In this document: positions 1 through 13,166 of the stretch, piece by piece | How positions within the stretch are numbered: position 1 is the stretch's first letter | Layout of the letters: every line of letters starts with the position of its first letter | Origin: Symbiodinium natans | Lineage: Eukaryota; Sar; Dinophyceae; Suessiales; Symbiodiniaceae | DNA: 50,868 nt | Assembly: GCA_905221605.1 (NCBI GenBank) | Contig: CAJNDS010000775.1 | Span: forward strand, 22,501-73,368 | Direction of reading: 5' to 3' | Translations under genes and position numbers: made by a program | The notes under the pieces: model-generated | Databases searched by the model: none | Told to the model about the DNA's origin: nothing | What the model saw: the letters and a program-made list of their open reading frames with translations, nothing else

Positions 1-570
1 CGGCCTGCGGCGGCGGGGAAGACTGAGATCCAGGAGACCAGTTTTGAACTTTTGGAACGGGGAATGGAGTTGAAGATGGCGGGCTTCGATTGCTGTCGCT
101 GAGAGGTTTAAGGTTTGCAGTGTCTACAGGCTTTTGGGTGGGCGGGGCTTGAAGGTTACAGACTTGGGTTGGACAGGTTGGGCTTGATGTTGAAAGAGAA
201 TGGAAGGTCTCCCACACCGCAGTTTCGAGCATTCATTTCGCCAGTCTTTGTGCCGAGTGCTGAGGACACGAAGGGTCACCTTCACGCTTGGGGCCCAGTC
301 AAGCAGTCAAGCGAGGTTAGGTTGCAGTCTCCGTCTCCTCCCTCTCTACCCATCTCGACCCCTCTCCCCTCTTTCCTGGGCTATCTTTCAAGAGATGAGA
401 CTTAGGTTGTCACCTTCTCGCGATCTCGGGTCATGGCCACACGGCTGATACAAGCCTCAGGAGCCAACCGAACGAGCCGTTATGAAATCATTCCTTGTAG
501 TCTGTTGCCCAAGGTGGGCTGGATGTCAATGTGCTTGTAGTTGTGAAAGCCCGATCCTCTGCATGCCGAG

Positions 571-639
571 GCCGAGACAAAGACGGTGGTCTCCGAAGAC
601 GAGGACGAACACGAGGAGACCATGGATGCCAAACAGAAG
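571..639 (+). CDS. Candidate exon, acidic (unassigned gene)
   Basis: A 23-codon island reads AETKTVVSEDEDEHEE followed by TMDAKQK. It is preceded by a GAG|G acceptor and followed by AAG|GCTGGG, a GC donor, which is the same border style as the well-supported transporter genes in this window. The acidic/Lys composition looks coding rather than random. The host gene is not recognised, and the reading frame upstream and downstream is not joined with confidence. It may belong with the other islands at 1460, 2950 and 3882. Confidence 0.3.
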
Positions 640-1082
640 GCTGGGCCGGCTGGGCCCTTTACTGTATTCACCGTGGCCCCTCGTGTTCTGAGTCAGCAGG
701 CAGTCTGCGAGAGACCTACTTGTACTTACACAAAGTCAATGGTACAAACTGAATCAATGTTTCAGATATTATCTCAACTAGTACAGTCTGGATGCGGCTG
801 GCTTGTGACCCGCAGGTGTACATTCGATGGGACGTCGACCCTGTACCTCGTCTTGGAAAGTATGCCTGATCTCGCAGCCAAATCTGTGGGATTTTGTGTG
901 TGTGTGTGTACCACTCGAAGAGTCGAAGAGCTAGCAAGAGTCGGAACTCGCAAGGGATATGAGGCATAGTTTTGTCACCCAGGGGCGCTTCATGAGGCGC
1001 CTTGACTGCAAGAGTGCAGCAAACGCCACGAGACCTCTTGGCCTCCCTAGAGTGACCTACGAAAGTGATGCCCCAAGATGCC

Positions 1083-1117
1083 ATATATATATATACATAC
1101 ATATATGTATATAAACA
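1083..1117. repeat. AT-rich microsatellite
   Basis: A run of TA/TATG-type dinucleotides (atatatat, acatacat, tgtatata). It lies between two candidate exons, so it is probably intronic or intergenic. Confidence 0.8.
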
Positions 1118-1459
1118 TGTGCTTTCAGGAGGCTGAATCAGCTCAAGGGCCATCGTTGGGTGTCCATGGTGACTTGGCTGCGCTGGGACCGGGGCGACAC
1201 CTGCCGGCCACTTTCGGTGTGTACGACTCGTGTGCCACTTGCAGAGTCGTTGCATACGGTCGCACAGTCCGATTGGCATCGCTGCCAATCATCAGAAGCG
1301 AATGGCTTTAGTGCTCTAAGGACTTGGGTGCAAGGAGGGAGACGGGCGTCAAAGGCTCCGTGACCAAGGACGAAGGGAGATGTCGCCAACCCTCGCATGT
1401 TTGTTCGGCTGTCAAATATGATGGTTGACGAATGGTGATGACTTAGAAGCAATGTGCAG

Positions 1460-1533
1460 GAGGCATCCCAGTCCTACGCCAAGCGCTCCTTCCGGAACAT
1501 GCTTCAAGGGGTTGAGGAAGAGGACTTACGGGG
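1460..1533 (+). CDS. Candidate exon (unassigned gene)
   Basis: An open stretch after a GCAG|G acceptor reads EASQSYAKRSFRNMLQGVEE and continues EDLRG. The composition, charged and amphipathic, looks coding. No family is recognised. The 3' border is uncertain and may lie at CAAG|GGG. Confidence 0.28.
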
Positions 1534-1628
1534 GTCAGAGTGTCGTTTACAGCTCTTCTTGGTGAACGTTTTAGTGCCTTATCGGGTAATGCAATCAATA
1601 GTCACGTTCCGTTACGTTCCTATTCTCG

Positions 1629-1644
1629 CCCCCCCCCCCCCCCC
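1629..1644. repeat. Poly-C tract
   Basis: A homopolymer run of C in otherwise unassigned sequence; its length is likely unstable in assemblies. Confidence 0.85.
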
Positions 1645-2180
1645 GCGCTTGAAAAATTGCTTAACTCAACCCCCAGCCACCCCACCCCCTCTTGTCATGC
1701 CTGTTTCGCAGCACATGGTAGACACCACACCCTCCCTGTAAACTTTGCAATCTGCAAGTATTCACCAGTCACACTCGTCCGTCCACGCATCACATCTGTG
1801 AGATTCCTACCACTTTAAGCAGCCAGAAATTCTCCGTGCGCTGTGCGCCGGTCTCTGCCATCCCTCATTGTCTAGATTTCCAGCCCAAATTGCCATGATC
1901 CAGGAGACACCCACGCACCAGGAAGGGAACCAGGCTGGGGGAGTTCGAGCCTGAAGGACCCCTTCCCCTTGGCTATGCCAGTCTCGAATAAATTTTTGCC
2001 GCACTGCGCTGTGCCGCTTCCTTGCCCTGCACTCAACCTTGGAGAACGGTTTCCCGCAGGCCCATCCCCAGCACCAATGGAACGGACAATTAACTGAAGC
2101 CGTGCGTCAGGCTGGGAGTCCAGTTGCTCGGCAGGCTCACCCCAGGGCACAGTGGTCCGCTTAAACGGCAACCAATGACA

Positions 2181-2240
2181 AGGGACATTAAGGGACATTT
2201 CGGGACATTTTGGGACATTTAGGGACATTTCGGGACATAG
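2181..2240. repeat. 10-bp minisatellite, unit NGGGACATTT, six copies
   Basis: Six exact-length 10-bp units follow each other. The first base varies (A, A, C, T, A, C) and the last bases vary in the two end units (GGGACATTA first, GGGACATAG last). No overlapping gene is recognised. Confidence 0.95.
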
Positions 2241-2949
2241 GACATGGGCACAAGCACACCTCCCAGTCATCCCCACAAATTAACTCACTACAAACGAGAT
2301 ATCTCAATTTTTTAAAGTGAAAGAGCAAAAAGTTTTGTTCACAATGGAGTAAACTGCGACAGCGTGGCGTAGAAACTCTTCCTTTCGCTTTTTATAACAA
2401 TAAAATCAATTATTGTTATCCAACATTACCGCGCCAGATTCAACATCACTTTTAGATGGTTGAGGGAACGTTGTTCGATACCAAGTCATCTCTTTGGATG
2501 TCACAGCTGGATACTTCCAAACCACGGCGTTCGAATTCGGCTTCATAATCTTCGCCGATCACGGCCCTGTTCTGCTTGGCGCGAGGGTACAGTGGCCTCG
2601 GAAGCCTTCCTCGGTGGGGTGGAGAGCAACATGACGAACGGGACCAATGAAGAGGCAGAACAGTGGTAGAACACACTTGTTAACTTCAGTTGCTTTTGGA
2701 CAGCTGTAGACCAAATTAGGTTGTCCAAAGATATGCTGTGTGCACAACAATCAAAGCCTCCAAAACACTAGGTAGAGGCGGGCAGTTGCTGAGTAAGTTC
2801 AAGTTTGTAGAAATGGAGAGTAGAGAGTTGTGACGAGGGCGATCGGGAACACGCCGATGCCGAAGTGTTTTGGTTTGCAAGTTTGCAAGAGAAATGGGAC
2901 TGTGGACCGACAAATGCGGAGCCTCGGAGAGCTGTTGTGTTGGACCAAG

Positions 2950-3024
2950 GCGAGTTTGCGAGACACCGCGGAACCAACTGAAGACCTCGGCTTGGTGGAG
3001 GTGCGGGACCCGAATACGAGCAAG
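2950..3024 (+). CDS. Candidate exon (unassigned gene)
   Basis: Twenty-five codons after a CAAG|G acceptor read ASLRDTAEPTEDLGLVEVRD and then PNTSK. A possible next exon in the same frame opens at 3091 after GGCAG|G and reads VSVDPTPDNLGPSSASPSAR. Composition and AG|G borders suggest real exons. The product is not recognised. Confidence 0.3.
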
Positions 3025-3881
3025 GGGGGAACTCTGGCCCATAAACCTACCAACTTGTACCCCCCACTAACCTGCATAGCCTTGGGGCAGGTTTCCGTGG
3101 ATCCCACACCCGACAACTTGGGGCCTTCGTCAGCCTCGCCCTCGGCTCGAAGACTCGAAGTCAGCTGCCAGAACAGAACATCACACCTTGGAGGGCTGAA
3201 AATGGCTTACGAGTGCTCGCTCAACATAGGTTAGTTGCCGAATGGCCCCAGAAGCCTCACACGGTAGCCTCCTCCTTCCCAGGCATGGCAGGAGATCTAC
3301 AAGGCCAGACGAGAGTGAGTAGGACTAGATGACTAGACGTGAAGATGTCAAATTGCGGGATATTGCGGGTGAGACTATCCCAGTGTGCGAAATCGTAGTC
3401 TCCTGGAGGGCTTCAGCCCGGTGTGTGGACAGTGTGGACCCTTTTCAGTAGCCTGGGGAGGATGGTGAGACGGTGCACTACTACTCCCGCACCCACGGGA
3501 AGACGCACAGGGCCCGGTGGGAAGGGGCTGCAGGGTCTTGCTACAGTACCGTTCTTTTCAACATCCTTCAACATGCCTCAAACATCGCACATGTCATTTC
3601 CCAGGCTGCAACGTTCCATGCTTGGTTTATCATATATCTGGGGGACGGTGGTTTAGGAGTCGAGGATCTAGTACTTGGAAGCATCGATGATGCCGTAAGC
3701 CTACTCGTATGGCTGATGCTTGGCTCAACACACGCCTCAGTGCAACTCGATTTGCTCACGGCGGTCTTGTTGTTTCACCAGCTTGCCTATGTTAACCTCG
3801 AAGGCGTACCTTGTGTGCTGTCTCCTTGCTAGTGGGTCAAGACCGACCTCGGCTTAGCGAATATTTCGTTTCAGTTTGCAG

Positions 3882-4080
3882 CAGCGAGAAGATCAAACAA
3901 TTCAAGGCCGTGCGCTCGCGTCCAGTAACGCCTAAAATGGTGGCACCTGGAAGAGGGAGTGGCTCGCGAGCAACAACTTTGAAGAGCAGTTTCATGACAG
4001 AGGCATCAGCACAAAGTCCCACCTTCCGTTTCCAAAGCTTTCCTGGTGCTGTGAAAAAACTGGACTCGACGCCCACAGGA
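3882..4080 (+). CDS. Candidate exon, basic Ser/Thr-rich (unassigned gene)
   Basis: An open frame reads SEKIKQFKAVRSRPVTPKMV and then APGRGSGSRATTLKSSFMTE, continuing to LDSTPTGQ. It is low in the Cys/Trp/His runs typical of spurious frames here and follows a GCAG acceptor-like site. Such basic Ser/Thr-rich segments often come from disordered regions. The borders and the host gene are uncertain. Confidence 0.25.
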
Positions 4081-4658
4081 CAGGATTGTGGAAGATATCA
4101 GCAAGGTGAATGTTGGGGGCAGGGTGCTTTGGGGTTGATGGAGACTCCGGATGACCCAGAAAATTTTAGAACATTAGTTTAACATTGATTGGCTCCTAAG
4201 CTAGTACCAGACCCTGACCCACAAGTCTCTTTTGGAATGGACAGTGCAGCTGGTTGCTAAGGTTGCTGGGCTTCATCCAGGGTCCGGGCCAGTTCTTGGG
4301 TACGGATCCCCAAGAGCTTCTTGGCAGCCACAGTACTTTCATGAATGAGCGGCACGGCCAGCTACGGCATCAGCAGCACTGTTGCCCTGGTAGTGTAGCT
4401 TCAAGTAGCACAATGCAGCACAAGATGCATGGCGAATGCTTCGATGATGCATGAACAAATGGTGCTCAAGTCCACAAGTGCGTGGCCGAACGTCAAAGTG
4501 CCCAGATGTTGGCCAGACTTCAAGCACTAGGTACTGTCAACGGCCCCGTCGTTTCGACGACCAGTAGCTGAAGCCAGGCCTCAAACGGGGTTGATAAGCC
4601 GACAGGCTGCCGCGCTACAACTGCGCTGTCGGTGTGAGGAAGCAACTACGCAGGACGC

Positions 4659-4660
<2 letters not shown>

Positions 4661-4690
<30 letters not shown>
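4661..4690. repeat. (GT)n microsatellite
   Basis: About 15 GT dinucleotides in a row. Confidence 0.9.
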
Positions 4691-4691
<1 letters not shown>

Positions 4692-4699
4692 TGACGTTT

Positions 4700-6954
4700 C
4701 GTTTCTGTCTTGCAGGCCAGGTTTGCAGCAATGCCTCGCAGCCCTAGCATGCAACAGGGGTGAAGATGTGGATGGAGCACGGGGGGGGCAAAGGTTCACT
4801 CGAGTATTCTGCCAATCGGGCTAGCGCGCGAAGTCTAAAACAAGACAATGCGAGGTGTATGCGTGCGTGTGTGGGATTCTGTTGGAATGGCCAGGATGGT
4901 CCCGCTGACAGATATCAGGCAACCGCTCAGAGGCCAGCGGCGAGTGGGGGGTCGTTGTTGATTAGTTTGTGAATGTCTGTGACGCAGATCCTCTGAAACC
5001 ACGGAGCCCCAGGTGGTGAACCCGTTGAGGTGCTTGTGTCTTGGCGGCGAAATTGATTGGCAACTTTGGGGACTGCACGGATGCACTCGTGTCTCGTGAC
5101 CTCGACGGCCCGCTAGCTAGGAACTACTCTTCCATTTTTTCGCTGTAAGGATGATGACAGGACGGGTCTGCTTGAGTGCTGAACCCCTTCGTGCCACCCT
5201 AAACAACACCAGAGTGCAATTCCCTGGAAACAATTTGCGAGAGGATCTGGCAACCTGGGACCGTAGCGACGACGCCATTCCTGGCGCTGCATCAGCCGGC
5301 AAAGTATCAGGCTGTGTTGGTTTCGGGACGTGCTCAGACAAAGCAAGACAGACAACATGATAGCAACCTTCAGCGAGTTGGGCCATGATGGTCCGATTTT
5401 GACTTTTGCCGTAAGCCAGATCGCATGTCGAATCTTAAAATTGTCTGCAGGTGTCGCTTCTGGTTGAGGAGGGCGAGTCAGGCGGGGCGTGGGGCTGAAA
5501 GGCAGACGAAATGGATCAGCGGCATGTTGATCCAAGGGGTTGATTACGTTTAATCAGAATCCTTGTTGTATGTTGGGTTGAACCAGTAAATTCCGGATTT
5601 GTTTTCGAATGGCTTCTCGCGACATCGAGTCCCCAAAAAACACGAGACTTTTGCGCCTGGGTTTGAGCGGTGTGAACGAGGCGAGTGCGGGGAATCGCAG
5701 GCCAGGCGACAAAAAGATAAAGCACACGTGGCACCGAGGTGAGGGCCGAACCATGCAAAAGCCCTATAGATACTCCTGTCATCATGTCATTCTGATTAAT
5801 TATCAAATTTCTTTGTGGCAGAGGCCGCATCTTTGTGGAAAATATTCGGTGTGTACATTGCCAGGTTGGTGTTGCCCGGTTAGGGGTTCCCACAAGAAGT
5901 CGTTGACCAGTTTTCAACATGTCCCACCCTTGTCGCAAGTCGGGCGTGATGCTCAAGTTATGTCGGTTATGCGGTCGCATGGACCCTGTATCTACAACCC
6001 CAAAGCCGCAGATTCCAGAAGGGCGCAAAAACCAGCGCGACACATCTTAAAGCTTGCCATGCAACGCAACGTCCTGCAGAGGCTCGCCGTCCGGCCTCGC
6101 AGACGTTCCCTTTGAAAGGCACTTGGTGGGCGCTTGGGGCATTTGTGGAAAGGAGATCAACTAGATGTGGTCAAAAGAACGGTAGCGTTACCAAGTAGAG
6201 CGACCGAGTACGGGCTCTCGGTGCTTATGAATAGTGACCACTGGGTGAAAGCACACAGGAAAACACATAAAACACATGAGCAGCTCACATGGTTGCTGAA
6301 CATTGCTGACAGCTTAGCAGGATCCGGCGCCGCTTCCCGCCCCTCGGCAGCTTGCAGACGTTTTTGCCCACAGTTGCAGAGTTCACAGGAGTCTTGACTC
6401 TTAACACGCCACGGCACATGCCTTGTGTGCGTGCTTGCGCTTGAGACACTTAAGCGACTGCTTGCTAGGTTTCTAGGCTTTCGTAACGCGTTCAGGGTCA
6501 GCTGATTGTGTCTTTGACAGCAAGCACATGTAGGCAAACATCAAAGCTGCTCAAAGACAGCCCCGATGTCGCCAAGGCAAGGCCGAAGAATCCAAGCCTA
6601 CAGAGGTTTCGCCGGCATGTGCTCAGTCCAATGAGTCAGGCGTCAAGCTGAAGTTGTAGCCACTCACTGACACCAGTTGCTCCAGTCCTGCCACATGTCA
6701 CTTGTTCGGGCGGCTGGTAGCGTCAGGCCTATTGGCAATGTTCTAGAAGAGGCTGTTGAGGCTTCTAGTTCCGATGTCCTTCACTGTCGGCAAGCTTGGC
6801 TTGGAACATAGAGCAGTGGCCATGTCTGAACAATTAAGTGAGAAAAGTTTCGCTTCACTCCATGCCTTGAGAAGCTACTTCAGGCTAAGAATGATGAAGC
6901 GTTTGACACAGCACATGCGTGTAGTGAGTGTAGTGGCGGCAGCGCACGAAGCAG
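4700..6954. other. No recognisable gene
   Basis: Open frames on both strands here (for example 5609-6115 on + and 5516-6043 on -) are rich in Cys, His, Arg and Trp and show no family motif, so I take them as chance. The last bases before 6955 end in GAAGCAG directly before an ATG. That fits an acceptor, possibly a spliced-leader trans-splice site, for the gene that starts there. Confidence 0.5.
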
Positions 6955-9900
6955 ATGGCTCGCCTCGTGACGCTACTTGTAGTGGCGCGCTTCACAGGGA
7001 CGGAGGGCTCGGGAGTCTGCAGTAACTTTCCATGTCCAGCAGGCTCCAAGCCGAAGAAGGATAGTGGAGGGATTGGTCGGACGGCGGAAGAGTGCTGCCA
7101 GCGCCTATGCAGCACCTTCAAGTGCCCATTGCAGCTAGGCTTTGTGCCCGTGGACAATGCATCTGTGAAGACCGGGCTGACGACATCATCGTGTTGCACC
7201 AATGTCCCGCCCTGTGTCGCAAACTCGCGGTATGTCCCGCTCAGCATGCCTGGAGTGGGCGCAGGGGCGACTTCTTCATCCATTGAATGTTCGAAGCGGT
7301 GCCAGCAAACAGTGGGATGTATTGGCTTCTCGTGGCTGGCCGACTCCAGTTGTCATCTGGCCGGGGCCAACGCAACGCTTCGCTCCATGCCAGGTGGAGT
7401 CAGTGGCAACGAGACTTGCCACTCACCCCGCCAGCACCTGCGCATGGAAGGGGAAGTCAAGAAGGTCCATGAGTTTTGCCAACGGCAGTCCGGCAAATGT
7501 GTGGGCAAGACATATCAGCTCTTCACGCAAGAGAGACCGAAGATCCTACCCAGCCGACACCTGCCCTCTTTGGATTGTTTTGGTGTCAGCTTCTTTCTCT
7601 GTCTCTCTTAAGCGTGGCTAAGCGTGGCTTAGCGTGGTCCGAGCCAAGGGCCGGATCCAGCAGGGAAAGACGCGCTCGAGCTGTTAGAGCTGGATTTAGC
7701 AGGCGCTTGGCAACAGCCCAACCTTCGCCCCAGTCATCTGAGTCTAGGTCCAAAAGCCTGCGAGATCCACAGGTGCACGCATGTGGATACCCACAGTATC
7801 CACATTTCAGTCCTTGACTTGTGTGAGGCGTGGCGGTGGCAGACTGGGATCATGATGGCCTTCTCGACGTCGCAGCTCAGCGCAATAACGCAAGATTTCG
7901 CACGAAGCTTCAAGAAGCTGCGGACTCGGCTTTGCCGTGGCTTTGCCAGTGCTCAGGTGACTTCCCACGGAAGTGGGCGCTTGGGCCTGTTCCTTCGGGA
8001 CTCAGACGGGAAGCTACAAGCGTCCACCGACAACCCATTCCGTTCCGGGTCTCAACAGAGTGCCCGGGTTCCTCTTAAAAGCCAAAAAGCGGTTCCACTG
8101 AATTCTGAAACTGCAGCCCAGGTTCTGTCGGGGTTTTCGGGGAGTCCGCGAAGCCCACGGTTTTTGATTGGGACGGTGATGGAAGGCTGGATATCTTGGT
8201 GGGCAACGCAGATGGCGACCTGAAGTTCCTGAAACTCGTGCCGCAGAGTGTCTGTAGAGTCTGTAGAGTCTGTAGCGTGCCCGGAAATATCACAGATGTC
8301 TGCATAGACTGGCGTAGGCACCGTCCATGCCAAGGAAAGGCTCGGGCGATGGCGATGTGGCCATGACCTGGAACTGGTACCCCTTCAGCACACTGAAGCC
8401 CCTTGACCACACTGCACCGGCCCTGGCAGACTTGACAGATGATGGCCATCCAGACTTGGTGCTTGGCCACGGATGTCAGCTGGATGTGCAACTTGGACCG
8501 CACCTCCGTCCATTCTAAGGAGGCTCGACATCGCACATCGCGCTGCCGCCTCGGTCCCATGTGCGCATATCGTGAAATGCAGTTAACCGTTTTTTTTTGG
8601 TGTGTTTTCGCAAGGAAAATCAATTAGGTCACGGGCTGCGAGGGGGGGGGCGGCCACCTCCTAAATGATTGATTCCACAGCTTCTTGTACTTCCACCGCT
8701 TATTGTACTTGCATGTGCAAACGCCCCCGAAGTGGCCCCCGCCCCTGCATGCTGCCCCCCGCTTTCTGTGTGGCCCCCAGCCCTCACCCTCCGGCCCAAA
8801 AACGCCCTTGTGCTGCTTGGCGCAGCCAAAAAAGTTTGCTTTTTGGAACACACCAACTGCGTGTGCAACAGCCCCGGCGCATGTCTAGCTTTCGTAGCCA
8901 CAGTCTCAGCTATGGGTGGCAATTTTTTGAGTCTGAGGTACCTTGGCCAGGGCAACCACTCCCTTGTGTTGGCGGCTTCTTACGAAGATTTCCTGCCTGA
9001 CGCTCGTGGCTCTTGCGCCGTGGTTCCGACGGTCTGGGACTGGGACGGTGACGGGATCAAAGAGGTGATCGTTGGGGACCATGCAGGCAAGTTCCACCTC
9101 TGCCGCCTCATGAACAGACTCTGAGCCAGATTCAGTAGCCTTACGCTGAAGATGTGTTTGAGCACAACGACCTTTTCGTCGCAATGTCGCTTGAGTTTTT
9201 TTCCATTGTTGAACCTTAACGAAGGAACGAAGCTTGCATGCGAAGTCTTTGACGGATACGGAGCCGGCAAGATGGCCTCACCGTCCGCGTGCGACTGGGA
9301 TTCCGACGGAGTTCCCGACCTCATAGTTCAGAGCAGCGGTTTCCAGGACCTCACCTGGTTTCGCAGGTCCAGCTCGAATGGCTCGAACGAGCTGCTGGAA
9401 TCCATGGAAGTTCCGGATGCACCTGCGCTGTATGCCTTTGACGTCGGTGAATCCGCAGTGCCAGTGTTGGTAGACTGGGACCTGGACGGGGATCTGGATC
9501 TCATCGTCGGAAGCGCTGATGGAAGGTTGTGGTATTTTCCACAAGAGGGGGGCAAGTTCGTGTCTTTCAATCAGCCTGACGGGCCCTTTGCCACCGTGGA
9601 TGCCGCGACCCAAGCACTACTCCAGTAGCGGAAAGAAGCAGCCATTGATTGAGCTGAAGGGTTGGGAAGCTGGGTTGTAGTTTCAGAAGGACGGCCAAAG
9701 CTCTGCCAGCTGAAGGGGATGGGAACTTGATGGAACTTGGGATACTGGATGTACTATGGAGAGGGTCCCAGCCACAGGCAAGGCCATCGAGCGCTGAACG
9801 TGCTGACTGTAGAAGAAATCGAGGTGCTTGAGGTAATTTCAGTGTGGTGCGTATGCTTGTAATTTCAGTCTCGGTGAGTTGTGGTTAGGTCGGGACATAC

Positions 9901-12900
9901 ATTGCGCCTGCAGCTGTGGACTGGGACTCCGATGGATTTCCGGTCTCTTGCCAGCAGGGCATGCGCAAGCAACCAATGTTTTGCTTAGTTGTTAACCCCC
10001 CCCATATTACCATGCAATATATTCCCCCTCACGAAGAAAGCCCTCCTTGAGCTGCCAGGATTTGGTATTGGGCACCGGCGAAGGCAAGCTCTTCCTCCTG
10101 CGTGGGGGCGCTTCCAAGCCAGAGCTGCTCGAGGACGGATTTGGGGAGCTGAGGGTGTCGCAAGCTATAGTGTGCGGCCTTTCATGGCATTTCCTCTTTC
10201 TGGGATTTGGTCAGACTTCGTGGTTCATCAATATTGGACTCGCCTTTCATCTTGGGCTCAGGGGGAGCAGAATCCCTTTACTTCTGTGGATCTGAAGATG
10301 CGAGTCCACCCGACTGTGGTGGACTGGGACCACGATGGCAGCTTGGCTTAGTGTCGAGAAAAGGATGGTTTCACTTATACAAGGCAGTGGGTCCTTAACA
10401 CACGTATTGGTGCTTCGTTCTCCTCACTTGAGATCTCGGAAGGCTGTTGGATAGGATGTTGCGTAGTGTCACAGGTAGTTGAGATGTTGAGGGGTAGCGG
10501 TCTCCGGCAGTCGCCGCCATCTTGAGCACTCTCGGGCCGAGGTGATCTGGATCTTCTCTTGCTTGTTGGTGGCCGGATCCAATACTTCAAGAACGAGAGC
10601 GGCAGTCTCAAACAGGCTCTGAGAGCTCCTCCGACAGGCTTCTCTTATCTTCTCTTTCCTGCGTGTTGCCCTGCAGGTTCCAGAAGAGCTGGGTGGGTTC
10701 AACCAGGTTGGCGATGTCCTTCGTCGGCAGGGGCTCTCGATGGAAGACTCCCTGTGTTTGCAGGCCGTGTTCGGACTGCTATGATTTTGCATCCGCTGTG
10801 CTAACAGTAACACCTCTTGTGATTGCCACTGGGGCTTTCCTCATGTGACCATCAGGCAGTGGACGTGGATTCCGACGGAGATTGGGATCTCGTGGTTGGT
10901 GGGCTGCTCTTGGAGCAGCTGTCCGATGGCTCCCTCAAGTATGTTACGGGAAGCGCAAGTCCATTTCCCAGCCAGCCCTTGGAGGGGCGGGTCGGGCCTC
11001 CATGCTTGGCAGTCGGCGACTTGGACATGGACGGCGTCCCGGACCTTGCCATGGGCTTCCGAGATGCTGGGCTTCGCATAAATTCCTGATCTCAAGCATA
11101 CAGTGCATACAGCATCCACTTATCTCGTTCATCGTGTTGTCAGAGCCTAGGATGGGAAGTTGGGCCTGGGATTTCGAAGAGCCGGTGGAGATATCCTTGG
11201 TGCAGCTCAGGAGTGACCAAATAAGACCCAACACGACCAAATCCGAAGAGGGCGAAGTCATCTGAATCATGTGCTGTGACGACTCACAGTGAAGCGCGAT
11301 GATACCTTGTGTGTTGAAAGACGTTGAAAAGATGTTGGAAGTTGAATGCTTTGTTCAAGAAAAAATAATGCCAGTCTCAGGAGGGCCCTTCCAACCCTGT
11401 GGGTGACCTTGGGCTGGGCGTGGGCCCGAAGATTCCGTCTGTGGTCGACTTGAACAGGGACGGGAAGCCCGACCTCCTCGTCTCCCTGCCAGACAGGATG
11501 CGGCTCTTCCTGCAGCAGCCTGACCGGTCGCTGAAAGAGGTATCCACAGCAGAATATCTCTCACTTGAACATGGGGCCTCTTCCACATTGGCGATGGCTA
11601 CCGCTGATTGGACTGGGGATGGCGATGACGACATCTTGCTGCTCCAAGAGCATGGCTTGCTCCTTTTGGAGCGCAATGGCACTGTCTTTCTGCCACCATC
11701 CAAGCTGCTGACCTGGTCCCCTGGTGATGCTGGGCCTGTGGGAGTTGCTGCAGCAGACTGGGACGCTGACGGCAGACTCGACGTCCTCATTGGCCTTGCC
11801 ACCGGCAAGCTGCTGTACTGGCATCAAGATGCTTCCGGGCAGCTGCAGCTTGTACCCGAGGCCGGGTCGGCCGTCCTCCTTTGCGTTGCATCTTGCCGGA
11901 AGCGCCGAGTGGGCTCTGCTGGCTTCTTTGAACTCTGGAGTTGACCCCATGATTGCAGTGTCCTTGTGAGGACCAAAGCCCCTTTGCTGAGATTCGTGGC
12001 GAAGGCTCGGCTCAGCCTGCTGTGGTAGATGCTGACGGAGATGGAAAGTTTGATCCTTGTCCGGCTACCATCCCCCACGCGATCCCCCGATGAAACTAAA
12101 TTTCTCGGAATCTCAGAATCGATCAACATCGCACGTTGCCCACGTGCATCAAGGATTTGCTCCTGGGGATGGCTTCCGGCCGGTTGCAGCTCTACTTGCA
12201 AGACGAAGCAGGTCAGCTGCAGCCAAGGCGCGTCTCGCTAAAGTCGTGGTGCTTTTGCGAGGGGCATCCATGTGCTGCAAGGCATACTCTCGGTGGTTTC
12301 AGTGGGAACGTGGTGCCGGTCCCGGTGGATTGGGACGGAGATGCTTGGCTTTCCAAATTCGCCATTGTTGAACACTGCAGTGCAGCGGTTTTGCAGTGTC
12401 TCTTGACCTAGGACGGTACAATGGAAATTATTCTGGGAACTGCTTCGGACACGCTGGTGTTTCTCGAGAAGGGCCGATGTGCTCTCACCGATGCCTGCTT
12501 CAAGTCGGGCATTTGCAACTCGAGAAGCCAAGTGTGCGAGTGCCTTCAAGGCCAGGCAGTTAGTGCCCTCCCATCTACTGTACCTCTCTGCCAGAACACA
12601 CTGCGAAGCTTTTGTTGATGGACTGAGATGGAGGTGCTGGCGTTTTTTCTTTTTTTCAGCAACGCCGAAACCTTAAGTTTGTTGAGCCCCCTGAACTTTC
12701 TTGAGATTTTGGTGCTCTTGGTGCTGTCGCGAGTTGCAGTCTGCCCCTGCAAGGCCATGCTGGCCTGGACTGCTCCAAGTGTGCAGTGGGATATAGCTCC
12801 ACACTGCGGAACTCAGAGCAGGGCCACGACTGCTTTCCATGCCCAGGCGTACATGAACTCACGGGCGCTTGCCACAACCGGGGGGTCTGTGTTGACGACA

Positions 12901-13133
12901 GCTACGTGCAAATGGCCACTGAGAATCCGGAGATTTCTGATCCCCGGCTCCTACGTGGAAACGGCAGCTGCCTCTGCAACCCCAACTTCTTGGGCCAGGA
13001 CGGACGGACGTGGAAGCGGAAGTATTCAGGGAGACACAGAGCAGAGTTGGCAGTGCGTGCCAGGACTGTGGGCTAGGCGAGTGTCCCGCTGGCCACGAGC
13101 CCGTGGTGGCATTGGGCTCCAGGATCCTCGGCC

Positions 13134-13166
<33 letters not shown>

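Noticed and set aside
4170-4200. Possible spliced-leader relict (ATTGATTGGCTCCTAAG)
   Set aside because: Only the GGCTC core and a loose AAG match, and no gene start follows at a suitable distance.
13135-13166. Poly-T tract as the tail of a retroposed gene on the minus strand
   Set aside because: No minus-strand coding sequence or target-site duplication is visible beside it, and it lies within the span of the plus-strand FG-GAP gene.
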